64,000 nt of DNA from Mesorhizobium sp. LHD-90 (GCF_030929505.1 NZ_JAVFVV010000001.1:186001-250000); one strand, 5' to 3'; shown: positions 38,141 to 46,606, counted from the stretch's first letter. The notes: a model not told the origin generated them from the letters alone. A program made the numbers and translations.

Positions 38141-39031
38141 ATGGCACGGGCAACGCTGATCGGTTTCACCGCAGTGGCGATGTGGGCGCTGCTGGCGTTG
38201 CTCACCGACGCGTCGGGACAAGTGCCGCCGTTCCTGCTGTCGGCGATCACCTTCGCCATCGGCACGGCGGTCGGGCTCGCCGCCCGGCTGTTCGGGCCAA
38301 AACCGGCGCCGGTGAAAATCCCGCCGGTCGTCTGGCTGATCGGCATAGGCGGGCTGTTCGGCTACCACTTTTTCTATTTCACCGCTTTGCGCAACGCGCC
38401 GGCGGTGGAGGCGAGCCTCATCGCCTATCTCTGGCCGTTGCTGATCGTCGTCGGCTCGGCACTGATGCCGGGCGAGCGCTTGCGCTGGAACCATGTGGCC
38501 GGAGCGGTGCTAGGGCTGCTCGGAACCGTTCTGATCGTCACCAAGGGCGGCGGACTATCCTTCGAGAGCCGCTACACCTTCGGTTATGCCATGGCCGCCG
38601 TCTGCGCGGTGCTGTGGTCGAGCTATTCGCTGTTGTCGCGGCGTTTCGCCGAAGTGCCGACCAGCATCGTCACCTGGTTCTGCGCGGCCACTTCCATCCT
38701 GTCGCTGATCTGCCACCTTGCGCTGGAAGAGACCGTGCTGCCGTCCGGCGCCGGCGAGTGGCTGGCGGTGCTCGGCCTCGGCCTGATGCCGGTGGGTGCG
38801 GCCTTCTACGCCTGGGATTATGGCGTCAAGCGCGGCAACATCCAGGTGCTGGGCGCGGCGAGCTATGCCGCGCCGCTGCTGTCGACGCTCGTGCTGATCG
38901 CCACCGGCTTCGCCGAGCCCACCTGGAATGTGATCGGTGCCTGCCTGCTGATATCAGTCGGCGCGGTGCTGGCGGCGCGGCCGAACCTGTTTTCGGCAAG
39001 GCAGACGGCTGAGGGCGAGGCCGGCGCATGA
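38141..39031 (+). CDS. DMT superfamily (EamA) transporter
   Basis: Ten-helix transporter, 296 residues, with conserved WALLALLTDASGQVPPFLLSAITFAIGTAVGLAARL and FYFTALRNAPAVEASLIAYLWPLLIVVGSALMPGE in the first EamA repeat, and GEWLAVLGLGLMPVGAAFYAWDYGVKRGNIQVLGAASY in the second. The motif pattern is similar to the YddG-like aromatic amino acid exporters. Its stop overlaps the next gene's start by 4 bp (ATGA). Confidence 0.9.
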   Translation: MARATLIGFTAVAMWALLALLTDASGQVPPFLLSAITFAIGTAVGLAARLFGPKPAPVKIPPVVWLIGIGGLFGYHFFYFTALRNAPAVEASLIAYLWPLLIVVGSALMPGERLRWNHVAGAVLGLLGTVLIVTKGGGLSFESRYTFGYAMAAVCAVLWSSYSLLSRRFAEVPTSIVTWFCAATSILSLICHLALEETVLPSGAGEWLAVLGLGLMPVGAAFYAWDYGVKRGNIQVLGAASYAAPLLSTLVLIATGFAEPTWNVIGACLLISVGAVLAARPNLFSARQTAEGEAGA

Positions 39032-39699
39032 TGCCGTTCGACGGCGGGGTAGAGAGTCCCGGCAACGCCACCTTCATCTTCTCCTGCGGTGCTGCGCTGC
39101 TCTACGGCACCATGGCGGCCGCGCCGCCGCGTTTCGTCGCATCGCTCGTCAAGACGCTGGCCGTGGCGCTGCTGGCGGTGCTGGCCGCCATGCAGGGCGG
39201 ACACTGGCTTCTGGTTCTGGCGCTGGCGCTGAGCGCCGCCGGCGATCTTTTTCTCTCGCGCCCGGGCGAAAAGGCGTTCCTAGCCGGGCTGGCCAGCTTT
39301 CTCGCCGCGCATATCGCTTACATCGTGCTGTTCGCGACGATCGGCGGCGGGTTCGCTCTGCTTGCCGCCCAGCCATGGCGCGGTGCAGCGGCGGCGGTTC
39401 TCACCGTCTACGGGCTGGTCATGCTCGTGCTGCTGTGGCGGCGGATCGGGCCGGAACTGCGCCTGCCGGTGGCGGTCTACATCGTCGCCATCCTCGGCAT
39501 GGGCATTTCCGCGCTGACCCTCGACGCGCCGCTCGTGATTTTTGGCGCGCTGCTGTTCATCGTCTCGGACACGCTGCTGGCCGGCGAAAAATTCCTGCTA
39601 CCGGCGATCTCGCGCTACCGCGACCGGATGCGCTATGCAGTGTGGGGCACGTATTATCTCGGCCAACTGGCGATCACGCTTGGGCTGATCCGGTTCTGA
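39028..39699 (+). CDS. lysoplasmalogenase (YhhN family)
   Basis: Polytopic membrane protein of 223 residues with eight predicted helices; in characterised homologues the family hydrolyses lysoplasmalogens. Family segments seen are LALALSAAGDLFLSRPG, FLAGLASFLAAHIAYIVLFA and LFIVSDTLLAGEKFLLP. It overlaps the EamA gene by 4 bp, so the two form a translationally coupled pair, possibly with the DUF3108 gene upstream. True substrate in this organism is not known. Confidence 0.85.
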   Translation: MMPFDGGVESPGNATFIFSCGAALLYGTMAAAPPRFVASLVKTLAVALLAVLAAMQGGHWLLVLALALSAAGDLFLSRPGEKAFLAGLASFLAAHIAYIVLFATIGGGFALLAAQPWRGAAAAVLTVYGLVMLVLLWRRIGPELRLPVAVYIVAILGMGISALTLDAPLVIFGALLFIVSDTLLAGEKFLLPAISRYRDRMRYAVWGTYYLGQLAITLGLIRF

Positions 39700-39711
39700 A
39701 GGGCGCACCCC

Positions 39712-40173
39712 TCACTCCGGCTCCCAGCCGTCCGGCGCGAGCTCGAACGACGAAAACGCGAACCCCGGCGCGACCGTGCAGCCGACCAGCGTCCAGTCGC
39801 CGAGGCTGCGGGCGGTCTGCCAGGCATCCGCCGGAACGATTGCCTGTGGACGCTCGCCGGCCGGCAGATCGGCGCCGAGGCGGTGCGAACGACGCCCGCC
39901 GACCCCGTCGAAAATCGTCAGCTCCAGCGGTGCACCCGCATAAAAATGCCAGACTTCGACCGCGTCGCGCACCTTATGCCATGCCGAGACATCAGCGCGC
40001 TCCAGCAGGAAATAGATCGCCGTCGAATGGCCCCGGCCGCCCGCGGCCGGCGCATCGCGAAACGTCTCGGCATACCACCCGCCTTCCGGGTGGCGCTTCA
40101 TGCCGAGCAGTTCGATGATCGCCGCCGCCGTCGGGGCTGCTGGGTCCTGGAGTGGCGCGATCAGATCGGACAT
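39712..40173 (-). CDS. cupin domain protein (DUF985 family)
   Basis: Cupin of 153 residues. The DUF985 motifs are IIELLGMKRHPEGGWYAETFRD, AIYFLLERADVSAWHKVRDAVEVWHFYAGAPLEL and the C-terminal TLVGCTVAPGFAFSSFELA. The frame runs on upstream into the hydrolase gene, but the ATG chosen gives the normal family start. Metal-binding His and a Glu are present, though the function of the family is unknown. It lies 2 bp downstream of gloB and is probably in one operon with it. Confidence 0.88.
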   Translation of the reverse strand: MSDLIAPLQDPAAPTAAAIIELLGMKRHPEGGWYAETFRDAPAAGGRGHSTAIYFLLERADVSAWHKVRDAVEVWHFYAGAPLELTIFDGVGGRRSHRLGADLPAGERPQAIVPADAWQTARSLGDWTLVGCTVAPGFAFSSFELAPDGWEPE

Positions 40174-40175
40174 GG

Positions 40176-40943
40176 TCAGAAATTGTCCTTGCGCTTGCGG
40201 ATTTCGGCAAAGACCGCCTCGTCCGAGGCGTTTTCCATGCCGAGGTTCCGGCGTATTTTCGGATCGTGCGGGCGCAGGAACGGATTGGTCTCCAGTTCGC
40301 GGCCGATCGTCGTCGGCAGCGTCGGCATGCCGTCGGCGCGCAACCGGTCGATCTCGGAGGCGCACTCCTGCAACGCCTTGTTGTCCGGATCCACGCTCAG
40401 CGCGAAGCGGGCGTTGGATTGCGTGTATTCGTGGCCGCAATAGACGGCTGTTTCGGGCGGCAGGGCCGACAGCGTTTTCAGCGATTGCCACATCTGTGCT
40501 GGCGTGCCTTCGAGCAGCCGGCCGCAGCCCAGCGAAAACAGCGTGTCGGCGGCAAACAGCACCTTGGAAACCGGGAAATGGTAGGAGACGTGGCCGAGCG
40601 TGTGGCCCGGCGTGAAGATCACCCGCACCTCCTCGCCGCCGAACCTGAAGGTCGAGCCGCCGTCGACCGTCTCGTCGATGCCCGGAATCTGCGTCTGCTC
40701 CTTCGCCGGGCCGACGATCTTCAGGCCGAAACGTTCCTTCAGCGCCAGATTGGCCTCGACATGGTCGGGATGGTGGTGCGTGGTCAGGATCAGCGTCGGC
40801 GTCCAGCCGGTGCGCTCGACGGCGTCGAGGATCGGCTTTTCCTCCGGCGCGTCGATCAGCGCCGTCTCGCCGGTCTCGCGGTCGCGGATGAGCACGCCGA
40901 AATTGTCGGTGCGGCACATGAACTGGTCGATGTCGATCGTCAT
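40176..40943 (-). CDS. gloB: hydroxyacylglutathione hydrolase (glyoxalase II)
   Basis: Hydrolyses S-lactoylglutathione to lactate and glutathione in methylglyoxal detoxification. The 255-residue protein has the metallo-beta-lactamase zinc motif TTHHHPDHVEAN, the further ligands GHTLGHVSYH and DTLFSLGCGRLLEG, and the HEYTQSNARFALSVDP segment, which is diagnostic of glyoxalase II. The open frame extends about 120 codons upstream into a repeat element, so the ATG given is the real start. It is co-oriented with the cupin gene downstream. Confidence 0.94.
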   Translation of the reverse strand: MTIDIDQFMCRTDNFGVLIRDRETGETALIDAPEEKPILDAVERTGWTPTLILTTHHHPDHVEANLALKERFGLKIVGPAKEQTQIPGIDETVDGGSTFRFGGEEVRVIFTPGHTLGHVSYHFPVSKVLFAADTLFSLGCGRLLEGTPAQMWQSLKTLSALPPETAVYCGHEYTQSNARFALSVDPDNKALQECASEIDRLRADGMPTLPTTIGRELETNPFLRPHDPKIRRNLGMENASDEAVFAEIRKRKDNF

Positions 40944-41005
40944 CAAGGCTTCTCCTTTTCGGCGAGATAGATAGAGCGGCGCACCGCCGGTGTCATCCCG
41001 CAGCG

Positions 41006-41275
41006 AGAGCGTGTCGCGCCCAATCGGGCTCATTCTGCCGGGAATGGTTTGGGCCAAGGTCGAGGGCTTTGTCGCAGGCCGGGCTGGTGGCCCGGACAAG
41101 ACGAAGCCCGATGGATTTGGCCCAAACCGGCCCGGCCCTCCGGGTTTCCGTTTGGCGGGCGCCCACTTTGTCGGATGGACTTGGCCGTGCCACCAGCACG
41201 ACCCGCGCCATCCTCCGCGTGGATCGCCTCGCCAAACGAGAAACAGAATGAACCCGATTGGGCGCGACACGCTCT
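41006..41275. mobile_element. 270-bp MITE-like element with 32-bp terminal inverted repeats
   Basis: Terminal arms at 41006-41037 and 41244-41275 are reverse complements with one mismatch (agagcgtgtcgcgcccaatc at the left). Internal palindromes include a 12-bp pair (ggtttgggccaa / ttggcccaaacc) and a GGGCTTTGTC-type stem, giving a nested hairpin. There is no transposase. It separates gloB from the methyltransferase gene. Open frames crossing it are artefacts of its composition. From memory, similar sequence is dispersed in mesorhizobial genomes. Confidence 0.75.
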
Positions 41276-41321
41276 GTGTCCATGTTGAACTCCTCATGCG
41301 ACGCCGCTACCGTCGCGGCCC

Positions 41322-42053
41322 ATGAATTCCGACATTGTCGATCTCCGCTCCTTCTACGCTTCGCCGCTCGGCCAGGCGGCGGAGCGTTCCATCACCTTCG
41401 CGCTGTCGGCGATCTGGTCGAACCTGCCCAACGAGCGACTGGTCGGGCTGGGCTACGCGCTGCCCTGGCTCGAGCGGTTCGGCGCCGATGCGGAGCGCGT
41501 CTTCGCCTTCATGCCGGGCACGCAAGGGGCGGTGCGCTGGCCGCAGGACGGTCCGTCGTCGACGGCGCTGGTGTTCGACGAGGAACTGCCGCTAGTCGAC
41601 GCGTCGATCGACCGGATGATCCTGGTGCATTCGCTGGAGCACGCGGAAAACCCGCGCGAGACGCTGAAGGAGATCTGGCGCGTGCTGTCGCCGGCCGGGC
41701 GAGTCGTAATCGTCGTGCCGAACCGTCGCGGCGTGTGGGCGCGCTTCGAGCATACGCCCTTCGGCACCGGCCGACCTTTCTCGCGAGGGCAAATCACCGA
41801 ACTGTTGCGGGATGCCAATTTCACGCCGTCGGCCTCTTCCGACGCGCTGTACTTCCCGCCGTCGCGGCGCGGCTTCATGATGCGGCTGCAGCCCATGCTG
41901 GAGCGCACGGGCCGGCGCTTCTGGCCGATCTTCTCCGGCGTCATAATCGTCGAGGCGCAGAAGCGACTCTATCAGGGCTTGCCGGTCGCCAAGCGGGCAT
42001 CCCGCCGAGTCTTCGTGCCGGTGCTCAACCCGCAGGGGGCGACCAGGGGTTAG
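41322..42053 (+). CDS. class I SAM-dependent methyltransferase
   Basis: Methyltransferase of 243 residues, Methyltransf_11-like. The Rossmann fold core is seen as DASIDRMILVHSLEHAENPRETLKEIWRVLSPAGRVVIVVPNRRGVWARFE, a typical post-I to post-III region; the SAM glycine loop region is less conserved (MPGTQGAVRWPQ). The C-terminus is hydrophobic/basic. This type lies next to gloB in many rhizobia, although the link is uncertain. The start follows the MITE-like element by 47 bp. Confidence 0.82.
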   Translation: MNSDIVDLRSFYASPLGQAAERSITFALSAIWSNLPNERLVGLGYALPWLERFGADAERVFAFMPGTQGAVRWPQDGPSSTALVFDEELPLVDASIDRMILVHSLEHAENPRETLKEIWRVLSPAGRVVIVVPNRRGVWARFEHTPFGTGRPFSRGQITELLRDANFTPSASSDALYFPPSRRGFMMRLQPMLERTGRRFWPIFSGVIIVEAQKRLYQGLPVAKRASRRVFVPVLNPQGATRG

Positions 42054-42122
42054 CCGGGCAAGACCGCCCGCGTTCCGCCATGTTCGTGGTCTCGTCTAGG
42101 AGCCTCCTCGCGGGGTTCGGTC

Positions 42123-42911
42123 ATGCTGTCCTTGCTCGGCCTGTTGTTCTGCCTTGGCTGCGAACCGATGCCGGTCGCGGCGGAGATGCCGGTGGATGTC
42201 GAACTGGTGCTGGCGGTCGACGTGTCGCGCTCGATGGATGTTGAGGAATTCGCCCTGCAGCGCGCCGGCTACGTCGAGGCGATCCGTCATCCCGCCTTTG
42301 TCGCCGCCGTGCGCGCCGGCCGGCGTGGCCGGATCGCTATCACCTATTTCGAATGGGCGGGCACCGTGCGCGAGGAATCGCTTGTTGCGTGGCACATCGT
42401 CGACGGGCCGGAAAGCGCCGTGGCTTTTGCCTCCGTGCTCGCCGAGCGGCCGTTCGGCGGCTATCTCGGCACGTCGATCTCCGGGGCGCTGGATTTCGCG
42501 ACGGGACTGTTCGACAGCGATACGGCCGACGGCACGCGGCGCGTCATCGACGTCTCGGGAGACGGACCGAACAATACCGGCCTGCCGGTAACCGCCGCGC
42601 GCGACCGCGCCGTGGCGGCGGGCGTCGTGGTGAACGGCCTGCCCATCCTGATCCGGCCGTCCTTCACGCTCCCTGACCTCGACCGCTATTATGCCGAATG
42701 CGTCATCGGCGGGCCGGGCTCGTTCGTGCTGCCGATACGGTCGGCCGACGAGTTCGCCACGGCGATCCGCCGCAAGCTGATCCTGGAGGTGAGCGGAGCG
42801 GCGCCGCCGGCCCGCACGCTGGCCTCCACAGACGAGCCGGTCGACTGCCTCCGAGGCGAGCGCGACCGCAGGTTCTATTCCGATCCGTATTTTCCGGAAC
42901 TGGACCGGTAG
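42123..42911 (+). CDS. DUF1194 domain-containing protein (von Willebrand A-like)
   Basis: Secreted or lipoprotein-like protein, 262 residues, with a short N-terminal hydrophobic segment (MLSLLGLLFCLGCEPMPVAA, containing FCLGC) and a vWA-like domain. The MIDAS-like motif is DVSRSMD (residues ~36-42), with the later RRVIDVSGDGPNN segment, both typical of DUF1194. It probably binds a divalent ion and mediates protein contact, but the partner is unknown. An exported start is favoured; the gene is convergent with the esterase gene downstream. Confidence 0.85.
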   Translation: MLSLLGLLFCLGCEPMPVAAEMPVDVELVLAVDVSRSMDVEEFALQRAGYVEAIRHPAFVAAVRAGRRGRIAITYFEWAGTVREESLVAWHIVDGPESAVAFASVLAERPFGGYLGTSISGALDFATGLFDSDTADGTRRVIDVSGDGPNNTGLPVTAARDRAVAAGVVVNGLPILIRPSFTLPDLDRYYAECVIGGPGSFVLPIRSADEFATAIRRKLILEVSGAAPPARTLASTDEPVDCLRGERDRRFYSDPYFPELDR

Positions 42912-42919
42912 AGCTGTCG

Positions 42920-43696
42920 CTATCCGCGCGGATCGCGAGTGTCCGCATCCAGCCAGTGGCCGACGAAATACTGCAACTGCCGTTGCCACCACGGCCAGTC
43001 ATGGCTGACGTCGGTGCCCCAATAGTCGACCCAGGCCGGGATATCTTTTTCGCGCAGCACCTGTTCGAGCTCGCGCGTCTCGGCCAGCATGCGCTCTTCC
43101 CAGGCGCCCTGGCCGCAGCAGAAGATCAGTCGGATCGCGCGCAGCCGTGCCAGCACAGCGCCATCGTTCAGGCCGGGCAGATAATCGAGCGGGGAGTTGA
43201 AATAGATGCCGCCGTCCAGCGCCGGACCGAAGAAGTCGCGGGTCGAATAGACGCCGGAAAGCGCGATCGCGCCCGAAACCAGTTCGGGATAGTGGAAGAC
43301 AAAATTCGAGGCGTGGAAGGCGCCCATCGAGCAGCCGGCCATGATCGGCCTGAGCTGCTTTCCCGCGTTAGAGGTTTTTGCCTCTTCGGCGATCTGCGGA
43401 AAAACCTCGTCGCGGACGTAGCGGAAATACTCGTCGTGGCGGCCGATGCGGGCCTGGAGATCGGGTTCGGTCGAGAAAAAGGTCTCCCAGTCGATGCCGT
43501 CCAGCGTCCAGAGCTGGATGCGGCCCGCCTCGATGAATTCCGACAGGGCGGCGACGCCACCGGAATCCTCGAACTGGAAAAAACGTCCCTTCGACGTCGG
43601 GAACACCACCATCGGGCGGCCGGCATGGCCGTAGCGCTTGTGCTCCATCGGCCGGTCGAGATAGCGGCTGTCGATGCTGTGGTAGGAGATGCGCAT
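42920..43696 (-). CDS. alpha/beta-hydrolase esterase family protein (orphan, paired with ATP-grasp gene)
   Basis: Serine esterase of 258 residues in the COG4947-like group. The nucleophile elbow is GCSMGAFHA with S123; the probable catalytic His is in DVSHDWPWW near residue 237. A signal peptide is absent. It lies 3 bp after the stop of the ATP-grasp gene on the same strand, so the two form an operon. Physiological substrate is unknown; the pairing suggests hydrolysis of a product or intermediate made by the ligase. Confidence 0.85.
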   Translation of the reverse strand: MRISYHSIDSRYLDRPMEHKRYGHAGRPMVVFPTSKGRFFQFEDSGGVAALSEFIEAGRIQLWTLDGIDWETFFSTEPDLQARIGRHDEYFRYVRDEVFPQIAEEAKTSNAGKQLRPIMAGCSMGAFHASNFVFHYPELVSGAIALSGVYSTRDFFGPALDGGIYFNSPLDYLPGLNDGAVLARLRAIRLIFCCGQGAWEERMLAETRELEQVLREKDIPAWVDYWGTDVSHDWPWWQRQLQYFVGHWLDADTRDPRG

Positions 43697-43699
43697 CGG

Positions 43700-44866
43700 T
43701 TACGCCTCTTCCGCGTGGATGAAGTCGATCGCCTCGCGAACCTCGGCAAGGTCTTTCGAGCGGAGCTGATAGGCGTAGTTTCCCATGGCGCGGCTGAACA
43801 CGTCCTCGATGGCGTTGTGGCGGACGATCTTGCCGCCATGGGCGGCTAGCACGGCCCGATGATCGTGGCGATAGCGGATGTGGCGCTTGCGGCTGGCATA
43901 GGCGGTGAAATATTTGCCCGCGAACGGCCCGCGGCGGCGATCGTTGACCACCATTTCGGCCCATTCGGCATAGACGTCGATGTCGTAGGTGAAGTTGATC
44001 GCGTCGGTCATCCAGGCGCCGGGCGGCCGCATGTTGACCTCCAGCGCAATCGCCCGGCCGTCCCTGGTCTGGAACAGCTCCAGGTGGAAAAAGCGCTCGC
44101 GCGCGTCAAAGGCCTTCAGGATTTTGCGGCCCGCCGCCTCGATCGCCGGGTCGATCTCGGGATAGCAGACATAGCTCAGGTGCCGGTCCTTGTTGACCAC
44201 CTCCATGACGCTATGGTCGTAGCGGGTGCTGGCGGCCAGCACCACTTCGCCGTCGCGGTTGGCGAGCCCGTCATAGGTGACGACCAGCCCGTCGATGAAC
44301 TGCTCCATGACGAAGCTGACGTCCTCCGGCCGGTCGCGGAAGAAGGCGTCGAGCTCTTTCGCGTTGGAGATCTTGAAGGTGTTGCTGGCCCCGGACCCCG
44401 AATCCGGCTTGACCACCACCGGATAACCGACGCGACGGATGAAGGTCAGCGCGCCGGCGCGGTCGGAGCACTTTCGCTGCGGGATGGTGTCGACGCCGCT
44501 CTTTCTGAAGAACGCCCGCATGCGCGACTTCTTCTTCAAATTCTTCACGAAGTCGAGTTTCGTGCCAAAAATGTTGAAGTCGGTGCGGATGCTGGCCTCC
44601 AGCTCCAGCCAGTGCTCGTTGAGCGATTCGAAACGGTCGATGCGGCCCCATTTGTGGATGAAATGGCCCATGGCGCGCAGCACCAGGTCGTAATTCTCCA
44701 TGTCGGCGACGCGGTAATATTCCGACAGGGCCGATCGCAGCAGCGGATCGAGATCGTCATAGGCCGCATCGCCAATACCCAGCACCGTGGCGCCGGCCTT
44801 TTTCAGCCGGTCGCAGAAATCGCGACCCGTCGACGGGAAATGCGGGGAGAAGAAGACGAAGTTCAT
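43700..44866 (-). CDS. ATP-grasp domain protein (carboxylate-amine ligase type), function unassigned
   Basis: Protein of 388 residues with an ATP-grasp fold. The ATP-binding lysine/Gly-rich loop is VKPDSGSGASNTFKI (about residues 151-165), and the C-terminal metal-binding segment is EVNMRPPGAW. The N-terminal domain (MNFVFFSPHFPSTGRDFCDRLKKAGATVLGIGD) is a Rossmann-like subdomain typical of carboxylate-amine/thiol ligases. It probably joins a carboxylate to an amine with ATP hydrolysis, giving a small peptide-like or conjugate product. Upstream of its start is about 120 bp to metA. Confidence 0.85.
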   Translation of the reverse strand: MNFVFFSPHFPSTGRDFCDRLKKAGATVLGIGDAAYDDLDPLLRSALSEYYRVADMENYDLVLRAMGHFIHKWGRIDRFESLNEHWLELEASIRTDFNIFGTKLDFVKNLKKKSRMRAFFRKSGVDTIPQRKCSDRAGALTFIRRVGYPVVVKPDSGSGASNTFKISNAKELDAFFRDRPEDVSFVMEQFIDGLVVTYDGLANRDGEVVLAASTRYDHSVMEVVNKDRHLSYVCYPEIDPAIEAAGRKILKAFDARERFFHLELFQTRDGRAIALEVNMRPPGAWMTDAINFTYDIDVYAEWAEMVVNDRRRGPFAGKYFTAYASRKRHIRYRHDHRAVLAAHGGKIVRHNAIEDVFSRAMGNYAYQLRSKDLAEVREAIDFIHAEEA

Positions 44867-44990
44867 GAACGCCCTCCGCTTGCCGCGCCGAGGGCGGGGC
44901 TAGTGGAGTGTCGTGTATTTTTTGGCGGCGTGGAAGGGGTGGCTACTGGCCCTTGATGACCTTCCAGATCGGCGAGGACTTGTTATGCGC

Positions 44991-45914
44991 CTACGCCCCC
45001 TTGCCGATCTCCTCCAGCTCGTAGGGTGTCGTCTGATAAACTTGGTTGATCCAGTTGCCGAACAGAAGATGGGCGTGCGAGCGCCAGCGGTTGAGCGGCC
45101 TAAGGGCCGGATCGTCGTGGGGGTAATATTCGTGCGGCACCTCGATCGGCACGCCGGCGGCCACGTCGCGGTCGTACTCTTCCTTGAGCGAGGTGGAATC
45201 ATATTCGATGTGGTTGAAGATATAGAGCCGGTTCGCGGCCTTTTCGGCGAGCAGGCAGGGTCCGGTTTCGTCCGATTCCATCAGCAGCTCGAGGCCCGAG
45301 GCCGCCGGTATGTCGGCGGAGCGCACCTCCGTCCAGCGCGAGACGGGAATGGCGAAATCGTCCGAGAAGCCGGCAAGGTAGGGCGAGGCCGGCGCGTTGT
45401 TGCCGTGGCGGAAGACGCCGAATGCCTTCTTGTCCAGCGTGTGTTTCGGCACGCGATGAAAATGCCAGGCCGCCGCCATCGCCCCCCAGCAGATGAAGAA
45501 CGAGGAGTGGGCGTTGGTCGTCGTCCAGTCGAGGATGCGCGTCAGCTCGTCCCAGTAGTCGACCTGCTCGAAATCCAGAAGCTCGATCGGCGCGCCGGTG
45601 ATGATGAATCCGTCGAATTTGCGGTCCGCCACTTCCTCCCAGGTCTGGTAGAAGGAGATCAGGTGGTCCTCGGGGGTGTTCTTGGCCTTGTGGTTGCCGA
45701 CGCGCACCAGCGTCAGTTCCACCTGCAGCGGCGTGGCGCCCAGCAGCCGCGCGAACTGCGTCTCGGTGCGGATCTTGTTGGGCATCAGGTTCAACAGCCC
45801 GATCTGCATCGGGCGGATGTCCTGGCGCATGGCCGTCCGCTCGTCCATGACCGAGACGCCCTCGCGCACCAGCACGTCGCGGGCGGGAAGCTGGTTGGGG
45901 ATCCTGATCGGCAT
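44991..45914 (-). CDS. metA: homoserine O-acyltransferase (MetA family), probably acetyl-CoA dependent
   Basis: First committed step of methionine synthesis. The 307-residue protein has all MetA residues: catalytic C142 ([10 protein letters not shown]), H235 and E237 (FNHIEYDS). Residue 111 is Glu ([11 protein letters not shown]); work on Bacillus and E. coli enzymes linked Glu111 to acetyl-CoA and Gly111 to succinyl-CoA use, so this is predicted to be an O-acetyltransferase despite usual naming. Controlled by an upstream SAM-II riboswitch and a hairpin-plus-T-run. The SD is GGAGG. About 15 in-frame codons follow the TAG stop before a second TAG. Confidence 0.95.
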   Translation of the reverse strand: MPIRIPNQLPARDVLVREGVSVMDERTAMRQDIRPMQIGLLNLMPNKIRTETQFARLLGATPLQVELTLVRVGNHKAKNTPEDHLISFYQTWEEVADRKFDGFIITGAPIELLDFEQVDYWDELTRILDWTTTNAHSSFFICWGAMAAAWHFHRVPKHTLDKKAFGVFRHGNNAPASPYLAGFSDDFAIPVSRWTEVRSADIPAASGLELLMESDETGPCLLAEKAANRLYIFNHIEYDSTSLKEEYDRDVAAGVPIEVPHEYYPHDDPALRPLNRWRSHAHLLFGNWINQVYQTTPYELEEIGKGA

Positions 45915-45932
45915 GGCGCTGCCTCCAAAAAC

Positions 45933-45962
45933 AAAAAACCGGCCGCGAAAGTCGCGCCCGGT
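45933..45962 (-). terminator. intrinsic terminator (attenuator) between SAM-II element and metA
   Basis: On the minus strand: ACCGG paired with CCGGT and GCGCGA/TCGCG around a short loop, followed directly by T6. It lies between the SAM-II aptamer and the metA SD, so it can terminate transcripts before metA and suggests transcriptional attenuation besides translational control. Confidence 0.8.
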
Positions 45963-45984
45963 CCAAACGGCTTGTCGTGCCGAC

Positions 45985-46036
45985 GGCCCTTTAGCGACTT
46001 GTTTAACGTGGCTGCAAGCCGACCGGCCAAATCACC
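45985..46036 (-). promoter_or_regulatory. SAM-II riboswitch (metA leader)
   Basis: On the minus strand the leader has TGATTTG, then CTTGCAGCCACGTTAAAC, then GCTAAAG, in the order and spacing of the SAM-II aptamer recalled from Agrobacterium-type metA leaders. It lies about 75 bp upstream of the metA start. SAM binding is expected to lower MetA synthesis. Confidence 0.92.
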
Positions 46037-46285
46037 ACGGAGTGGCAGCGCTCATACTGCCGGAAGGGGGGCACGTCAATGGGGAGCCGCCGCCGCGAAT
46101 GGCGGCAGATCCCCTATCGTCGGAATTCCAGCCAGCCGGGAGCGTCGCCGTCGCGCAGCGACCGGTTAAACAGGCGCCGTCGGCGATCAGCAAAATGGCC
46201 TTTCTTGCCAGGCTAAAATTGCCTTTGTCAGACAGCGTGACTTACAGTCTTCGCATATCAGTTTTCTGGCAGCGAAACGAGACGC

Positions 46286-46606
46286 TCAACCGCCGGTGCA
46301 TGCGGACGGCACGGCTCGGCCAACGCCCCACGATAGGCGCCCCTGTATGATGGTCAGCGTCTGCTTGCCGTTCGAATAGGTCGTTCCTTCTGGCCCCATG
46401 GAGGGCAGATCGACCGCGGCTGCGTCGTTGACGGATACCGAAGCGCGATCACCGAAAAGACGCACGGCCAGACGCGTGCCGTCCTCGCACGTGTAATCGC
46501 TGACGGGGTAGGGGTTGCCCGCACCGACCGACGCGCCAGACGCGGAATGCTCGGAGCCTGCAAGCATCAAGGCGCCGATTGCCGCGATCGACAAATTTCT
46601 CAACAT
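46286..46606 (-). CDS. MliC/PliC-like lysozyme inhibitor family protein
   Basis: Protein of 106 residues with an N-terminal signal (MLRNLSIAAIGALMLAGSEHSASG). The mature domain carries YTCEDGTRLAVRLFGD and the conserved SNGKQTLTIIQGRLSW segment characteristic of membrane-bound/periplasmic C-type lysozyme inhibitors (MliC). The two cysteines can form the family's disulphide. A lipobox is not clear, so it may be periplasmic rather than lipid-anchored. A longer upstream frame is unlikely to be coding. Confidence 0.75.
   Translation of the reverse strand: MLRNLSIAAIGALMLAGSEHSASGASVGAGNPYPVSDYTCEDGTRLAVRLFGDRASVSVNDAAAVDLPSMGPEGTTYSNGKQTLTIIQGRLSWGVGRAVPSACTGG

Noticed and set aside
40990-41325. 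Open frames on both strands across the MITE-like element
   Set aside because: They follow from palindromic repeat composition and lack any protein-family features.
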